A stretch of 64,000 nt of DNA from Acidobacteriaceae bacterium (GTDB taxonomy: Bacteria; Acidobacteriota; Terriglobia; Terriglobales; Acidobacteriaceae), in assembly GCA_031296325.1 (NCBI GenBank), contig JARLFY010000012.1, forward strand, positions 1 to 64,000, read 5' to 3'. A model generated the notes under the pieces. That model ran no database searches. It was not told the DNA's origin and saw only the letters and a program-made list of their open reading frames with translations. Numbering within the stretch: position 1 is the stretch's first letter; every line of letters starts with the position of its first letter. Positions 33,690-44,026 of this stretch are shown in pieces. The position numbers were made by a program, and so were the translations under genes.

Positions 33690-33703
33690 AAATCTCCAGC
33701 GCG

Positions 33704-34372
33704 TTGAAACGGCTCAGGATCGATCAACGTCTTCGGCACACAGGAAGGAAGAGGATGAACGTCTCGCGCACGAAGAAACTCGCCCGACTTTGCCAGACTC
33801 GGTACCGCAGTCGACTAAGCTCTCTCTGCTTAAATCATCGCATTGCGATGGTTCTGCTGGTTGCCCTCGTCTGCGGCCTCTCGATCCCTGCGCTCGGTCA
33901 GGCCGCTCCCACGGCCAGCCGTCCCGGCGACCTACAGATCGGCGGCGGATTCACCTTCGGCAACTCCACCTATAACTTCAACCAGTCCACCCTCAGGGGC
34001 GGCAATATCTACCTCAACTTCGCCAGAAGCACTTACTGGGGGGGCGAGGCCGACTTTCACCAGGTCAAGGACTCCAACGACTCCACCGTCTACGAGCAGA
34101 GCTACGAGGTTGGCCCGCGCATCTTTCTCCCTCGCGGTCGGCTCATCCCCTACGGCAAGGTTCTGATCGGACGCGGCGTCTACAACTACTCCAACAACGT
34201 CGCCAACATCGCTTACAACCTCTACACCTACGGCGGAGGAGTCGACTACACGCTGACTCCAACCATCAACCTGCGCGCCGACTACGAGTACCAGAACTGG
34301 CTCGGCTTCCCTCTCGGCACCCTCCACCCCAACCTCATCACCATCGGCGCCGCATTCCACTTCCGCAAGTAA
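33704..34372 (+). CDS. Outer-membrane beta-barrel protein
   Basis: Signal-like hydrophobic segment, then DLQIGGGFTFGNSTYNFNQSTLRGGNIYLNFARSTYWGGEADFHQVK...YEYQNWLGFPLGTLHPNLITIGAAFHFRK. Confidence 0.75.
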   Translation: MKRLRIDQRLRHTGRKRMNVSRTKKLARLCQTRYRSRLSSLCLNHRIAMVLLVALVCGLSIPALGQAAPTASRPGDLQIGGGFTFGNSTYNFNQSTLRGGNIYLNFARSTYWGGEADFHQVKDSNDSTVYEQSYEVGPRIFLPRGRLIPYGKVLIGRGVYNYSNNVANIAYNLYTYGGGVDYTLTPTINLRADYEYQNWLGFPLGTLHPNLITIGAAFHFRK

Positions 34373-34398
34373 TCAAGCCGAACGATGGCTGCGACGCT

Positions 34399-35385
34399 CT
34401 ACTCCTCCTCGTCCAGATAAGCCTTTGAGTTCAGAATTGGGCGATCCATGCTGCGCACCCACTCGGTCATCTCGGCGCCGCTTTTGCCTGCCGCCACGGC
34501 GCGTCCAAACTCATTGCGCATCGCCTGCATCTTGGCCTCGATGTCATCCAGCGCGCTCAACAGAATCGCCTCGGGAGTCATCGGCAACTTGGGCGAGCCG
34601 AACTCGTATTTTCCGTGATGGCTCAGGATCATGTGTTCGACCAGCACACGCAGGCGGTCGGGAAATCCCGGAAGCCCTGTTACTTTATCGACGAGCATTC
34701 CCTGCGCAATCGAGATGTGCCCGATCATCTGCCCCTCCAGCGTGTAGCCGAAGGTTGAACCCCAGCTCAGTTCGCGGGTCTTGCCGATGTCGTGCAGGAT
34801 CGCTCCCGTCACCAACAGATCCACATCCACCTCGGGATAGAATGGAGCCGTCGCGCGGCAAACCTTTACCAGAGCCAACACATGCTCCAGCAGACCTCCG
34901 ATCCACGCGTGATGCAACATCTTGGCCGCCGGAGCCGCACGAAAGGCCGGTCCAATCTCCTCGTCGTCGAGGAAGGCAAAGACCAGACGTCGCAGTTCGG
35001 CGTTTTTGAACTCGTCAACGTAGCCGCGCAGCTCAGCCCACATCTCGCCAATGTCGAAGCGCGTGGTGGGAACAAAGTCGGCGGTGTCCACCTCGGATTC
35101 CGCCGCAAGACGCATCTTGCTCAGCGTGATCTGCCACTTGCCCTGATACTTCGAGACCTGCCCCTGCGCCTTGACGTAGCATCCCTCGCTGCACGTCTCG
35201 ACAGCCGACGCGATATCGTCCCACATGCGAGCTTCCAGCGATCCCGTCTTATCCACCAGCGTCAGCGCGAGATATTGCCCTCCGCCGGTCTTTTTGTCCC
35301 GCACCGAGAGCGACCCCAGAGCAAAGAACGTCGTTACGGGCTTGCCATCGAACTTCGCCGCATCCACTACAAAAAAATCTTTCAT
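34399..35385 (-). CDS. OB-fold/HD-domain 3'-5' exoribonuclease, YhaM-like
   Basis: N-terminal nucleic-acid-binding GQYLALTLVDKTGSLEARMW; HD domain LLVTGAILHDIGKTRELSW. Confidence 0.8.
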   Translation of the reverse strand: MKDFFVVDAAKFDGKPVTTFFALGSLSVRDKKTGGGQYLALTLVDKTGSLEARMWDDIASAVETCSEGCYVKAQGQVSKYQGKWQITLSKMRLAAESEVDTADFVPTTRFDIGEMWAELRGYVDEFKNAELRRLVFAFLDDEEIGPAFRAAPAAKMLHHAWIGGLLEHVLALVKVCRATAPFYPEVDVDLLVTGAILHDIGKTRELSWGSTFGYTLEGQMIGHISIAQGMLVDKVTGLPGFPDRLRVLVEHMILSHHGKYEFGSPKLPMTPEAILLSALDDIEAKMQAMRNEFGRAVAAGKSGAEMTEWVRSMDRPILNSKAYLDEEE

Positions 35386-35426
35386 TCTGTCAGCATACCC
35401 TCATTGAGCCTTTATCTATATCGCAA

Positions 35427-36614
35427 TCAACGCAGCGTGTAGGATGCAGCGGTGACGAACTGAAAGCTGTTCTTCTTGTATCCCGCCGCAGGGTCGTTGA
35501 GAAAGTTCTCGGTCGAGCTGAGGGTGAGTCCCAGCCTCTTGAAGACCGGCATCACCAGCGCGACCATGGCGTTGGCCGAATACGCGTTCGAGTTGTTCCA
35601 CGCAGGCATCATGGTCGCCGATTCGTTGATGACCAGTTTGCGCGGCAGGTTGCGGTGATACGTCTCCGAGACCGACGACCCTATCAGATTATGGTCGCTC
35701 GCTGGCGTTTGGAAGGTCTGCTTCTCGTAGTGCAGATCGGCCTTCATGTCCATCTGCTGCCGCCCGGTCTTGATCGGCGTCCATCCAACGCCGCTGCCGA
35801 AGACCTCCTGCAAATTCAGACCCTGCGCGTAGTTGTGGTCAAAGCTGGTCTGCGCCAGAAAGTAGAACTCCGGCGAGAAGTACTGATCCCGCTCGATTGC
35901 AGAGTGAAAGATGCTGGTCAGCGTAACCGTCGGCGGCGTTGGCGGCGTAGTCGGTGGAATCACCGGCTGCGTCATCTTGCCATAGGTCTCCTGCAGGTTG
36001 AAGCTGGTGCGATTGCGCGCGGGAAGAAACGGAACCGCCGGAATCGCACGCACCAGAGAGACGCCCGCGTCGTAGGTTGAGCCGTTGTTGGTGGAACGCA
36101 CCAGCGTCGCGCCGCCATTGATCTCCCCGTTCCAACCGTAGAGCGGTCCGGGCAGCTTGGCCAGTTCGTGGTGGTAGGTATCCTGATCGATGATGTAGCC
36201 GATCTTATCCTCCGGCATCGTCTCAACGGAGCCTTGCGGAGTCGTGACGGTCAACTTCTTATCCTGATAGAGAATCGTTCCGTGAATCACCGACCTTTTG
36301 CTGACGGGAAGATTCTTGCGCAGGACGGCAAAGCTGCCGCTCGAGCGCAGCGACTTCACCTTGTCCAGCGAGATCCTGACCTCGCCCGCCACATCGCTGT
36401 TGAAGACAACCGAATTGCCTATGCCGCGCTGTAGCGTGCCGGTCAACTGATCGCCGTTCGTAAAGACGAGCAGGTCGGGCAGGGGCTTTGCGCTCTTGTC
36501 CAGCGCACGGGCCGGAAGCATCGTAAAAAACGCCGCCATCGTCAGAGCAAAGGCTGCGACTAGAGAGGTCACGCGACGAGTTGAGTTCGAAGTGTAATCT
36601 GCAAGAGATTCCAT
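35427..36614 (-). CDS. DUF481-type outer-membrane beta-barrel protein
   Basis: DLLVFTNGDQLTGTLQRGIGNSVVFNSDVAGEVRISLDKVKSL followed by beta-barrel-like C-terminus. Confidence 0.7.
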   Translation of the reverse strand: MESLADYTSNSTRRVTSLVAAFALTMAAFFTMLPARALDKSAKPLPDLLVFTNGDQLTGTLQRGIGNSVVFNSDVAGEVRISLDKVKSLRSSGSFAVLRKNLPVSKRSVIHGTILYQDKKLTVTTPQGSVETMPEDKIGYIIDQDTYHHELAKLPGPLYGWNGEINGGATLVRSTNNGSTYDAGVSLVRAIPAVPFLPARNRTSFNLQETYGKMTQPVIPPTTPPTPPTVTLTSIFHSAIERDQYFSPEFYFLAQTSFDHNYAQGLNLQEVFGSGVGWTPIKTGRQQMDMKADLHYEKQTFQTPASDHNLIGSSVSETYHRNLPRKLVINESATMMPAWNNSNAYSANAMVALVMPVFKRLGLTLSSTENFLNDPAAGYKKNSFQFVTAASYTLR

Positions 36615-36930
36615 AGCTCTAAGTATCTCAGCTTATGCTTCTGGAGCTATAAGAATTTATTGAAGCAGGCGAGGAATTGCGTCGGGTTACATGAATTACA
36701 CGGGAAAAATCTCTCCGGGATAAACAGGCTGCGGAGAAGGTCGATCTTGGCGCGAAGGACAAAAACTCCGGCGTTAAAGCCCATTGAAAAATATGGAACT
36801 TATTCAGTGGGCTAAAGCTCACTGCTCCCTCCGCATGAGTTTTCCGCAGACTGAAAGCCCAATCCATGGGTCTGCTTTGGTGTCTCGGCTAAAACTTTTT
36901 TGCAAATAGGGTAGGCCGTCGTGAAGCTAG

Positions 36931-37013
36931 CAAAATGCGGGGATTCTTCGCTCCGCTCAGAATGACAATGCATTTTGGGTCTATAGCAATAGCAATTCAA
37001 AAATGCTCCAGGA
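36931..37013. repeat. REP-like element with CTATAGCAAT...CAAAAATGCTCCA tail
   Basis: AAATGCGGGGATTCTTCGCTCCGCTCAGAATGACAATGCATTTTGGGTCTATAGCAATAGCAATTCAAAAATGCTCCA. Confidence 0.75.
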
Positions 37014-37059
37014 TTTCAGTAGATCATCCCCATACATGTACTGCGGGTATACTCCACTC

Positions 37060-37992
37060 ATGCGCCAAATCAATCAGGTCGTCTGCCTCTTTGCCGCTCT
37101 AATGCTTCCATTGCTTGCCGCACAACCAGCGTTTGGGTGGGGCAGCGATGGCCACAAAATCATCAACCGACTGGCCGGAGCCGCTCTGCCTGCGGATGTT
37201 CCGGCGTTTCTGCGCTCGCCTGCCGCGCTCGACGCGCTGGAGTACTATGGGCCGGAGCCGGATCGCTGGCGCTCTCCCGCAGAGCCAGAGTTGAACGCCG
37301 CGCAGGCCCCCGAACACTTCATCGACCTCGAATACGCCGACCTGATCGGAAAGCTTCCCCGCCGCCGTTACGACTACATTCGCGCCCTCGCAGCGGCGCA
37401 AGCGGCCCATCCCGAGATCCGCCTGACTCCGGAGAAGGTTGGCCTACAGCCCTACGTCACCAGCGAGGTCTACGAGCGCCTGCAAAGCGCCTTCCGCGAC
37501 TATCGCGCCCTGCTCGCCGCAAAGCAGAACACCAAGCCCTCGGAGGCGGAGATCGTCTTCCTCGCGGGCTGGCTCGGCCACTATGTAGCGGACGGATCCA
37601 TGCCGCTGCATACGTCGATCCAGTACAACGGCTGGACCGGCCCGAATCCGCATGGATATACCACCGAACACCACATCCACGCGCAGTTCGAGAGCGACTT
37701 TGTGCATGAAAACGTGAACCTGGCAGACGTTGCGCCACTGGTTGCCGCGACAAAACCAACCACACTGAATGACGTCTTTGCGGAATATCTGCTGTATCTT
37801 CGCCACTCCAACTCTCTGGTGGAGAAGACTTACCAGTTGGACAAGGAGGGTGCGTTTACCGGAGCGGGAACTCCCGCAGGAAAGGCCTTCGTAGACCAGC
37901 AACTGGCCGCCGGAGTCATCGAACTACGCAACATGATCTACACCGCGTGGGTAAAGTCAGCCGAGCCTGTGCCAGTCTATCAGGGCAATTAG
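37060..37992 (+). CDS. S1/P1 nuclease-like (zinc-dependent phospholipase C fold) secreted protein
   Basis: Signal peptide then WGSDGHKIINRLAGAALP...HFIDLEY...WLGHYVADGSMPLHTSIQYNGW (His/Asp metal-ligand pattern). Confidence 0.75.
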   Translation: MRQINQVVCLFAALMLPLLAAQPAFGWGSDGHKIINRLAGAALPADVPAFLRSPAALDALEYYGPEPDRWRSPAEPELNAAQAPEHFIDLEYADLIGKLPRRRYDYIRALAAAQAAHPEIRLTPEKVGLQPYVTSEVYERLQSAFRDYRALLAAKQNTKPSEAEIVFLAGWLGHYVADGSMPLHTSIQYNGWTGPNPHGYTTEHHIHAQFESDFVHENVNLADVAPLVAATKPTTLNDVFAEYLLYLRHSNSLVEKTYQLDKEGAFTGAGTPAGKAFVDQQLAAGVIELRNMIYTAWVKSAEPVPVYQGN

Positions 37993-38028
37993 GGAATTTT
38001 GAGTAATGACGTAGCCATCGTGGAGTAG

Positions 38029-38072
38029 GCAAAAGCAGATTCCTTTGCTTCGCTACGGAATGACAAACAAAT
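38029..38072. repeat. REP-like element
   Basis: GCAAAAGCAGATTCCTTTGCTTCGCTACGGAATGACAAACAAATTG. Confidence 0.7.
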
Positions 38073-38098
38073 TGACTGCGCGAGAGGCACAGTCGCCG

Positions 38099-38836
38099 CT
38101 ACAGTCCGGCAAAGAGGTCGGTGGTATGAGCGGCGGGTTGAGGATTGGGCGTAGCGGCCAGCATGTAATGCTCCTGGCTGGCGCGCTGCTCGAAGAAGCC
38201 CTGGAAGCGTACCATCAGCGGAAGCTGCGTGGTATGGGCACGGAAGGCCTCGAACTTGCGCTGCTGCACGCGGCTGGTGTCCAGCGTAACGGTCCACGGC
38301 GCGGGCAGAGGCGCGGGACGGCCGGGAAAGAAGAAGCTGCTGGTCGCATAATAGAGCCGATCGGCGGAGTGAATCGGGCCGAGTGTGGGAAAGCGTTTGG
38401 CCTGCGCCGCCCACTGAAAGGCCGCCGTGGTGAAGAAAGAGACCATGGAGTGATCGGCGTGGGTGTTCATGGCGCCGTCGCCGCCGAAGGTGATAACGAC
38501 GTTGGGGCGATAGGCGCGGATGCGCTCGACCAGCAGGGCTGCGGCCTTGGAGAAGTCGGCAAACTCAAGCTGACCGTCCTGATAATCGAGAACCTCGTGA
38601 CGCTTGACGCCGAGAACCTTGCACGATGCAGCAAACTCCTCGCGACGCAGGCGTCCCAACTCGGCGGGAGTGACGGCTGTGCCGCGATTGGTCGCGGCCT
38701 GCCCGTCAGTAAAGCAGATCGCATAGGTCTCGATGCCGCGCTCTGCGGCCAGCATCAACGCTCCGCCAAAGCCGAAGCACTCGTCGTCGGGATGGGCGGT
38801 GACGCAAAGAAGTTTGAGGGGAGATTGATCGCTCAT
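38099..38836 (-). CDS. PIG-L (LmbE-like) family deacetylase
   Basis: LLCVTAHPDDECFGFGGALMLAAERGIETYAICFTDGQA; NTHADHSMVS. Confidence 0.88.
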   Translation of the reverse strand: MSDQSPLKLLCVTAHPDDECFGFGGALMLAAERGIETYAICFTDGQAATNRGTAVTPAELGRLRREEFAASCKVLGVKRHEVLDYQDGQLEFADFSKAAALLVERIRAYRPNVVITFGGDGAMNTHADHSMVSFFTTAAFQWAAQAKRFPTLGPIHSADRLYYATSSFFFPGRPAPLPAPWTVTLDTSRVQQRKFEAFRAHTTQLPLMVRFQGFFEQRASQEHYMLAATPNPQPAAHTTDLFAGL

Positions 38837-38907
38837 AGCTGTATCAAGGGTAACGCAGATGGCAATCTAAAGTATCTTCGGGAATGGATGTAGACCGTCA
38901 TGGTGCG

Positions 38908-38981
38908 AGCAAAAGCAGATTCCTTCGCTTCGCTACGGAATGACAAACCAATTGGTCTATAGCAATTCCTAAAATACTCCA
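38908..38981. repeat. REP-like element with CTATAGCAATTCCTAAAATACTCC tail
   Basis: GAGCAAAAGCAGATTCCTTCGCTTCGCTACGGAATGACAAACCAATTGGTCTATAGCAATTCCTAAAATACTCCAA. Confidence 0.8.
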
Positions 38982-39045
38982 AGTGGACAGATTCAACAGC
39001 GTTGCCTCGATCGCGCTTCGCAATCAAGGCAACGCGGAAACTTTC

Positions 39046-40332
<1,287 letters not shown>

Positions 40333-40472
40333 TAATTCATCGCTCCTGAGAACCCAACCGTCGTGCGGGGTATATGTTAAGTTTACACCTGATGCTGGCT
40401 GCGCACACTCCGCCTTGGTTACCCCGGTTCCTCTTCTGGTTCCACCAATTTGGCAAAGAGATAAATCGTCAA

Positions 40473-40530
40473 CGAGCGAGCAAAAGCAGATTTCTTCGCT
40501 TCGTTACGAAGTGACAAGCGAATGGGAAAA
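40473..40530. repeat. Degenerate REP-like element
   Basis: CGAGCGAGCAAAAGCAGATTTCTTCGCTTCGTTACGAAGTGACAAGCGAATGGG. Confidence 0.6.
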
Positions 40531-40565
40531 CAACAAGCGAGTTGGACTATATCTCTCTGAAAACT

Positions 40566-43001
40566 CTATAGCGCGACGATCTCAAGCTGGGTCAAGAGAA
40601 AGGCGTAGTCGAAGGCGATCTCCTTGAGATAGTCGTAGCGTCCGCTGGCTCCGCCGTGGCCTGCGTCCATGTTGATGTGCAGGAGCAGCGGAGTGGAGTC
40701 GCGCTTGAGGGTGCGCAGCTTGGCGACGTATTTGGCTGGCTCCCAATACATGACCTGCGAGTCGTTGAGGCTGGTCTTGACCAGCATCGCTGGCGTGGAT
40801 GTTCCAGCCAGACTATTGAGGTTCTCGTAGGGCGAGTAGGCGTGCATGATGGCGAAGGCCTCCGGCTCGTTGGGATTGCCCCACTCCTCGTACTCGGCTA
40901 CGGTCAGCGGCAGGCTGGCGTCGAGCATGGTGTTCATCACGTCCACGAAGGGGACGTGGGAGAGGACGACGCGGAAGAGGTTGGGGCGTCCGGTCTGCGC
41001 GGCGATGTTGACGACCGCTCCCATCAGCAGGCCTCCGGCGCTGCCTCCCTCGATGGCCACGCGGGAGGCAGCGCCGTAGCCGCTGGCAACCAACTGCTCG
41101 GTGGCGTCGATGAAGTCGGTGAAGGTGTTCTTTTTGACGGCCATCTTTCCCGCGTCGTGCCATGCGTCGCCCAGTTCGCCGCCGCCGCGAATGTGCGCGT
41201 AGGCCATCACAACGCCGCGATCCAGCAGCGAGAGGCGCGTGGGCGAGAAGCCAACCGGCAGCGGGTAACCATAGGATCCGTAGCCGTATACGTAGAGCGG
41301 ATTGGCGCCGTCGCGGTGGAAGCTGTCGCGACGATAGACGATGGAGGTGGGAACCTTGGTGCCGTCGGAGGCGGTGATCCAGACTCGCTCGGAGGCGTAG
41401 TTGGCGGGATCGAAGCCGCCGGGAACAAGCTGCTGTTTGAGCAGACGCGAGTGTCCGATGGGAAGCGTCGCGTCGCTGCGGGAGACGTTGTACTCGTAGA
41501 CCGAAGAAGGCGAGACCAGCGACTGATAGCCGTAGCGGAAGACATCGGTTGTGAAGACTTGGTTGACGTGCGCCGAGGCCGAGTAGGTTGGCTCGGGGAA
41601 GGCGATCTCGACCGGCGCGGCAAAGGCTGGATCCCAGGACTCGGAGTCGTGAGATGGGGTAGAGGTGAAGGAGGGAGAAGCAGATCCCTCCGCTTCGCTA
41701 CGGGATGACAACAAAATGCTGCGGGATGACGCCAGATTTTGGTGGGATGACACATCTACGCTAGTGGATGACAATTGGTCGCTGATGGATGAATGCGTAT
41801 TGCTGGGGGATGATGGCGTATTGCTGGTGAAGCGGAGGACTTCGAGGGTGGGCAGGCCAAGCTTGCGGCGCGTGGCCACGGCGAAGGATTGAAAGAGGTC
41901 GAAGTCTTCCAGCGGATGGTCTGCGTCGAGCGGGATCAGTTCGCGCCAGTGGTTGCGGTCGGGCGTCGAGGGCGAGGCGGTGACGACGCGGAAATTTTTG
42001 CCCGTGTCGTTGGTGCGGATATAGAAGAGGCCGCCCGTCTCTGGCGAGGAGCGGTGATCGGGGTAGTACTCCTGATCGTCCATGCGGGGAGCGATGAGGC
42101 GGAACTCTCCTGTGGGATTGTCCGTCGGCAGAAAGCGGTACTCATTGGTGGTGTGGCTGCCACATTCAAGCAGGAGATATACCCCGTCGCGAGTGCGGCC
42201 AACGCCGAGGTTGAAGCGCTCGTCCTCCTCGTGGAAGACCTGCGGGTCTTCGGCTGTGGGCGCGCCGAGCGTGTGGCGGAAGAGGCGATCCTGTCGCTTG
42301 GTGGTCTCGTCCTCGGTGGAGTAGAAGAGGGTGAGCGAGTCGGCAGCCCAGGCCAGCGAGCCGACGCGCTCCGCTGTATCGGATAGGTCGGCACCGCTGC
42401 GCAGGTCGCGGATGTGCAGCGTGTACTGGCGAAAGCCAGTGTTATCCGTGGAGTAGGCGAGAAGGTTTCCATCGGGACTGATGGACAGCGCTCCGAGGGA
42501 CATGAAAGGCTGGCCCTCGGCCAGTGCGTTCACGTCGAGGATGACCTGCTCGGGCTGCGTGGGGTCGAAGGCGGAGTTGAGGTCTGCACTGGACGCGGCG
42601 CGGCGACAGTGGATTGGATATTGACTGCCCTCAACGGTGCGGGTGGAGTAGAACCACGCGCCGAGGCGGTAGGGAACGCTCTCGTCGGTCTCCTGAATGT
42701 GGGAGAGCATCTCGGCGTAGAGCTTGGCCTGCAGGTCGGCGGTGGGAGCCATGACGGAGGCGGTATAAGCGTTTTCGGCGTTGAGGTAGGCGAGCAGTTC
42801 GGGAGAACTTTTGTCGCGCATCCAGCGGTAGTCGTCGTGCAGCGTGACGCCATGCACTGTGGTGGGCGTGGGATCGCGTCGCGCAATAGGCGGCTGAACG
42901 AGTGCAGGGAGAGCGCTGGACTGGGACATTTTCGGGGGAGACTCCTGAGTGCTTTGAACTGTCAGATTGATTGTAGTCAAGCGCGATGGGAAGGGGTACA
43001 A
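40566..43001 (-). CDS. ptrB: S9 family peptidase, oligopeptidase B type, carrying an in-frame repeat insertion
   Basis: DDYRWMRDKSSPELLAYLNAENAYT; catalytic IEGGSAGGLLMGAVVN; HINMDAGHGGASGRYDYLKEIAFDYAFLL. First in-frame ATG for the conserved region may be the internal MSQSSALPALVQPPIARRDP. Confidence 0.92.
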   Translation of the reverse strand: MYPFPSRLTTINLTVQSTQESPPKMSQSSALPALVQPPIARRDPTPTTVHGVTLHDDYRWMRDKSSPELLAYLNAENAYTASVMAPTADLQAKLYAEMLSHIQETDESVPYRLGAWFYSTRTVEGSQYPIHCRRAASSADLNSAFDPTQPEQVILDVNALAEGQPFMSLGALSISPDGNLLAYSTDNTGFRQYTLHIRDLRSGADLSDTAERVGSLAWAADSLTLFYSTEDETTKRQDRLFRHTLGAPTAEDPQVFHEEDERFNLGVGRTRDGVYLLLECGSHTTNEYRFLPTDNPTGEFRLIAPRMDDQEYYPDHRSSPETGGLFYIRTNDTGKNFRVVTASPSTPDRNHWRELIPLDADHPLEDFDLFQSFAVATRRKLGLPTLEVLRFTSNTPSSPSNTHSSISDQLSSTSVDVSSHQNLASSRSILLSSRSEAEGSASPSFTSTPSHDSESWDPAFAAPVEIAFPEPTYSASAHVNQVFTTDVFRYGYQSLVSPSSVYEYNVSRSDATLPIGHSRLLKQQLVPGGFDPANYASERVWITASDGTKVPTSIVYRRDSFHRDGANPLYVYGYGSYGYPLPVGFSPTRLSLLDRGVVMAYAHIRGGGELGDAWHDAGKMAVKKNTFTDFIDATEQLVASGYGAASRVAIEGGSAGGLLMGAVVNIAAQTGRPNLFRVVLSHVPFVDVMNTMLDASLPLTVAEYEEWGNPNEPEAFAIMHAYSPYENLNSLAGTSTPAMLVKTSLNDSQVMYWEPAKYVAKLRTLKRDSTPLLLHINMDAGHGGASGRYDYLKEIAFDYAFLLTQLEIVAL
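41672..41710. repeat. REP-like core inside the oligopeptidase B gene
   Basis: GAGGGAGAAGCAGATCCCTCCGCTTCGCTACGGGATGAC. Confidence 0.75.
41701..41826. repeat. Six tandem 21-bp degenerate repeats, in frame within oligopeptidase B
   Basis: cgggatgacaacaaaatgctg / cgggatgacgccagattttgg / tgggatgacacatctacgcta / gtggatgacaattggtcgctg / atggatgaatgcgtattgctg / ggggatgatggcgtattgctg; minus-strand heptads of type SxxxSSx. Confidence 0.9.
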
Positions 43002-43026
43002 AATTGAGTGGGATAAAGATGCTTAA

Positions 43027-43056
43027 TTGAATCGAGCTTTCAGCATCGGCTATAAT
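43027..43056 (+). promoter_or_regulatory. Putative sigma70 promoter for the cobU transcript
   Basis: TTGAAT-18 nt-TATAAT ending 5 nt upstream of the riboswitch P1 stem. Confidence 0.55.
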
Positions 43057-43061
43057 AATTC

Positions 43062-43233
43062 CATCTGGTGTTGGGAAGGCGGTGTAAATCCGCCACTACC
43101 CCGTAACTGTAATCGCTGAGAGCTGAACAGGGAGTCTGCTTTGTTGTAACAAGGCTTGCTCCAACCACTGAGATTTTTCTTGGGAAGGTTGTTCAGAGTT
43201 CGAGGAAGCGAGAGTCAGGAGACCTGCCGGATG
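43062..43233 (+). ncRNA. Cobalamin riboswitch 1 (upstream of cobU-btuF)
   Basis: P1 CATCTGG/CCGGATG; GGGAAGGCGGTGTAAATCCGCCACTACCCCGTAACTGTAA; B12 box GAGTCAGGAGACCTGCC. Confidence 0.95.
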
Positions 43234-43338
43234 CCGATCCAAGGCTTGATCCAACTTCGATGGGAGAGTTGGAGAGCGTTCTTCTGCCGGTCATAATTTT
43301 CTCCGACGAGAAAGCTGCCTATCTATAAATCCCGCTGC

Positions 43339-43364
43339 ACTGCAAGGCGCATGGCGCCTGCAGT
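43339..43364 (+). promoter_or_regulatory. Strong hairpin between riboswitch 1 and the cobU start codon
   Basis: ACTGCAAGGCGC-ATG-GCGCCTGCAGT (one bulged A), immediately 5' of CAGAGGTAGACG-ATG. Confidence 0.6.
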
Positions 43365-43376
43365 CAGAGGTAGACG

Positions 43377-43961
43377 ATGCAGGACGAAGGTTCCAGATCA
43401 GTCACGTTTGTACTTGGCGGCGTTCGTAGCGGTAAGAGTCGCTGGGCGCAGAGCTTTGCCGAGAGGCAAGAGCGCGTAGCCTTTCTCGCCACAGCGCAGG
43501 CCTACGACCCGGAGATGCAGGAGAAGATTCGCCGCCATCAAGAGGATCGCTCCAGCCGGTGGACGACCTTTGAAGAGCCTCTGGAACTGGCAAAGATAAT
43601 TATTGAGAACGCGAACGACTTCGACGTAATTCTGATTGATTGTCTGACGTTTTATGTATCCAACCTGCTGGACGCCGCAGAGTCCGATCCGACGAGCATG
43701 GAACGACGCATTCAGAGCTTTCTTGAGGCACTGCGCGCGGCGCGCTGCTCCATCGTACTCGTCTCCAACGAGGTAGGCAGCGGCGTGGTGCCGGAGTATC
43801 CCTCGGGACGAAGATTCCGCGACGCATTGGGCGAGTTGAACCAACGCGTTGCAGCGGCGGCAGACAACGTACTGTTCCTAGTAGCCGGACTGCCGCTGAC
43901 GCTCAAAGGGAGTGCGAAGCTCGACACTGCTTCCCTGCTCTGCCAGTCCGCAGCAGAATAA
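43377..43961 (+). CDS. cobU: Bifunctional adenosylcobinamide kinase / adenosylcobinamide-phosphate guanylyltransferase
   Basis: VTFVLGGVRSGKSRWAQSFAE; VLIDCLTFYVSNLL; VLVSNEVGSGVVPEYPSGRRFRDALGELNQ. Confidence 0.95.
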   Translation: MQDEGSRSVTFVLGGVRSGKSRWAQSFAERQERVAFLATAQAYDPEMQEKIRRHQEDRSSRWTTFEEPLELAKIIIENANDFDVILIDCLTFYVSNLLDAAESDPTSMERRIQSFLEALRAARCSIVLVSNEVGSGVVPEYPSGRRFRDALGELNQRVAAAADNVLFLVAGLPLTLKGSAKLDTASLLCQSAAE

Positions 43962-44026
43962 TGCGTCAATATTTTTTCGCGCGAATAATTACCACACGAT
44001 GGATTCATGGGTATCGAGGGTAACAA

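Noticed and set aside
34425-35442. Plus-strand ORFs (194 and 216 aa) opposite the yhaM-like gene
   Set aside because: Antisense shadows; the HD-domain protein is on the minus strand.
36812-37000. Small ORFs containing CHSERSEES / SFRSEAKES (also 24503-24688 and 38833-39027)
   Set aside because: Translations of REP-like elements, not genes.
40656-41708. 350-aa plus-strand ORF opposite oligopeptidase B
   Set aside because: Antisense shadow; G/V/R-rich without domain signature.
41701-41826. Possible CRISPR-like array because of regular 21-bp periodicity
   Set aside because: No alternation of constant repeat and unique spacer, units are degenerate and coding in frame, and there are no cas genes.
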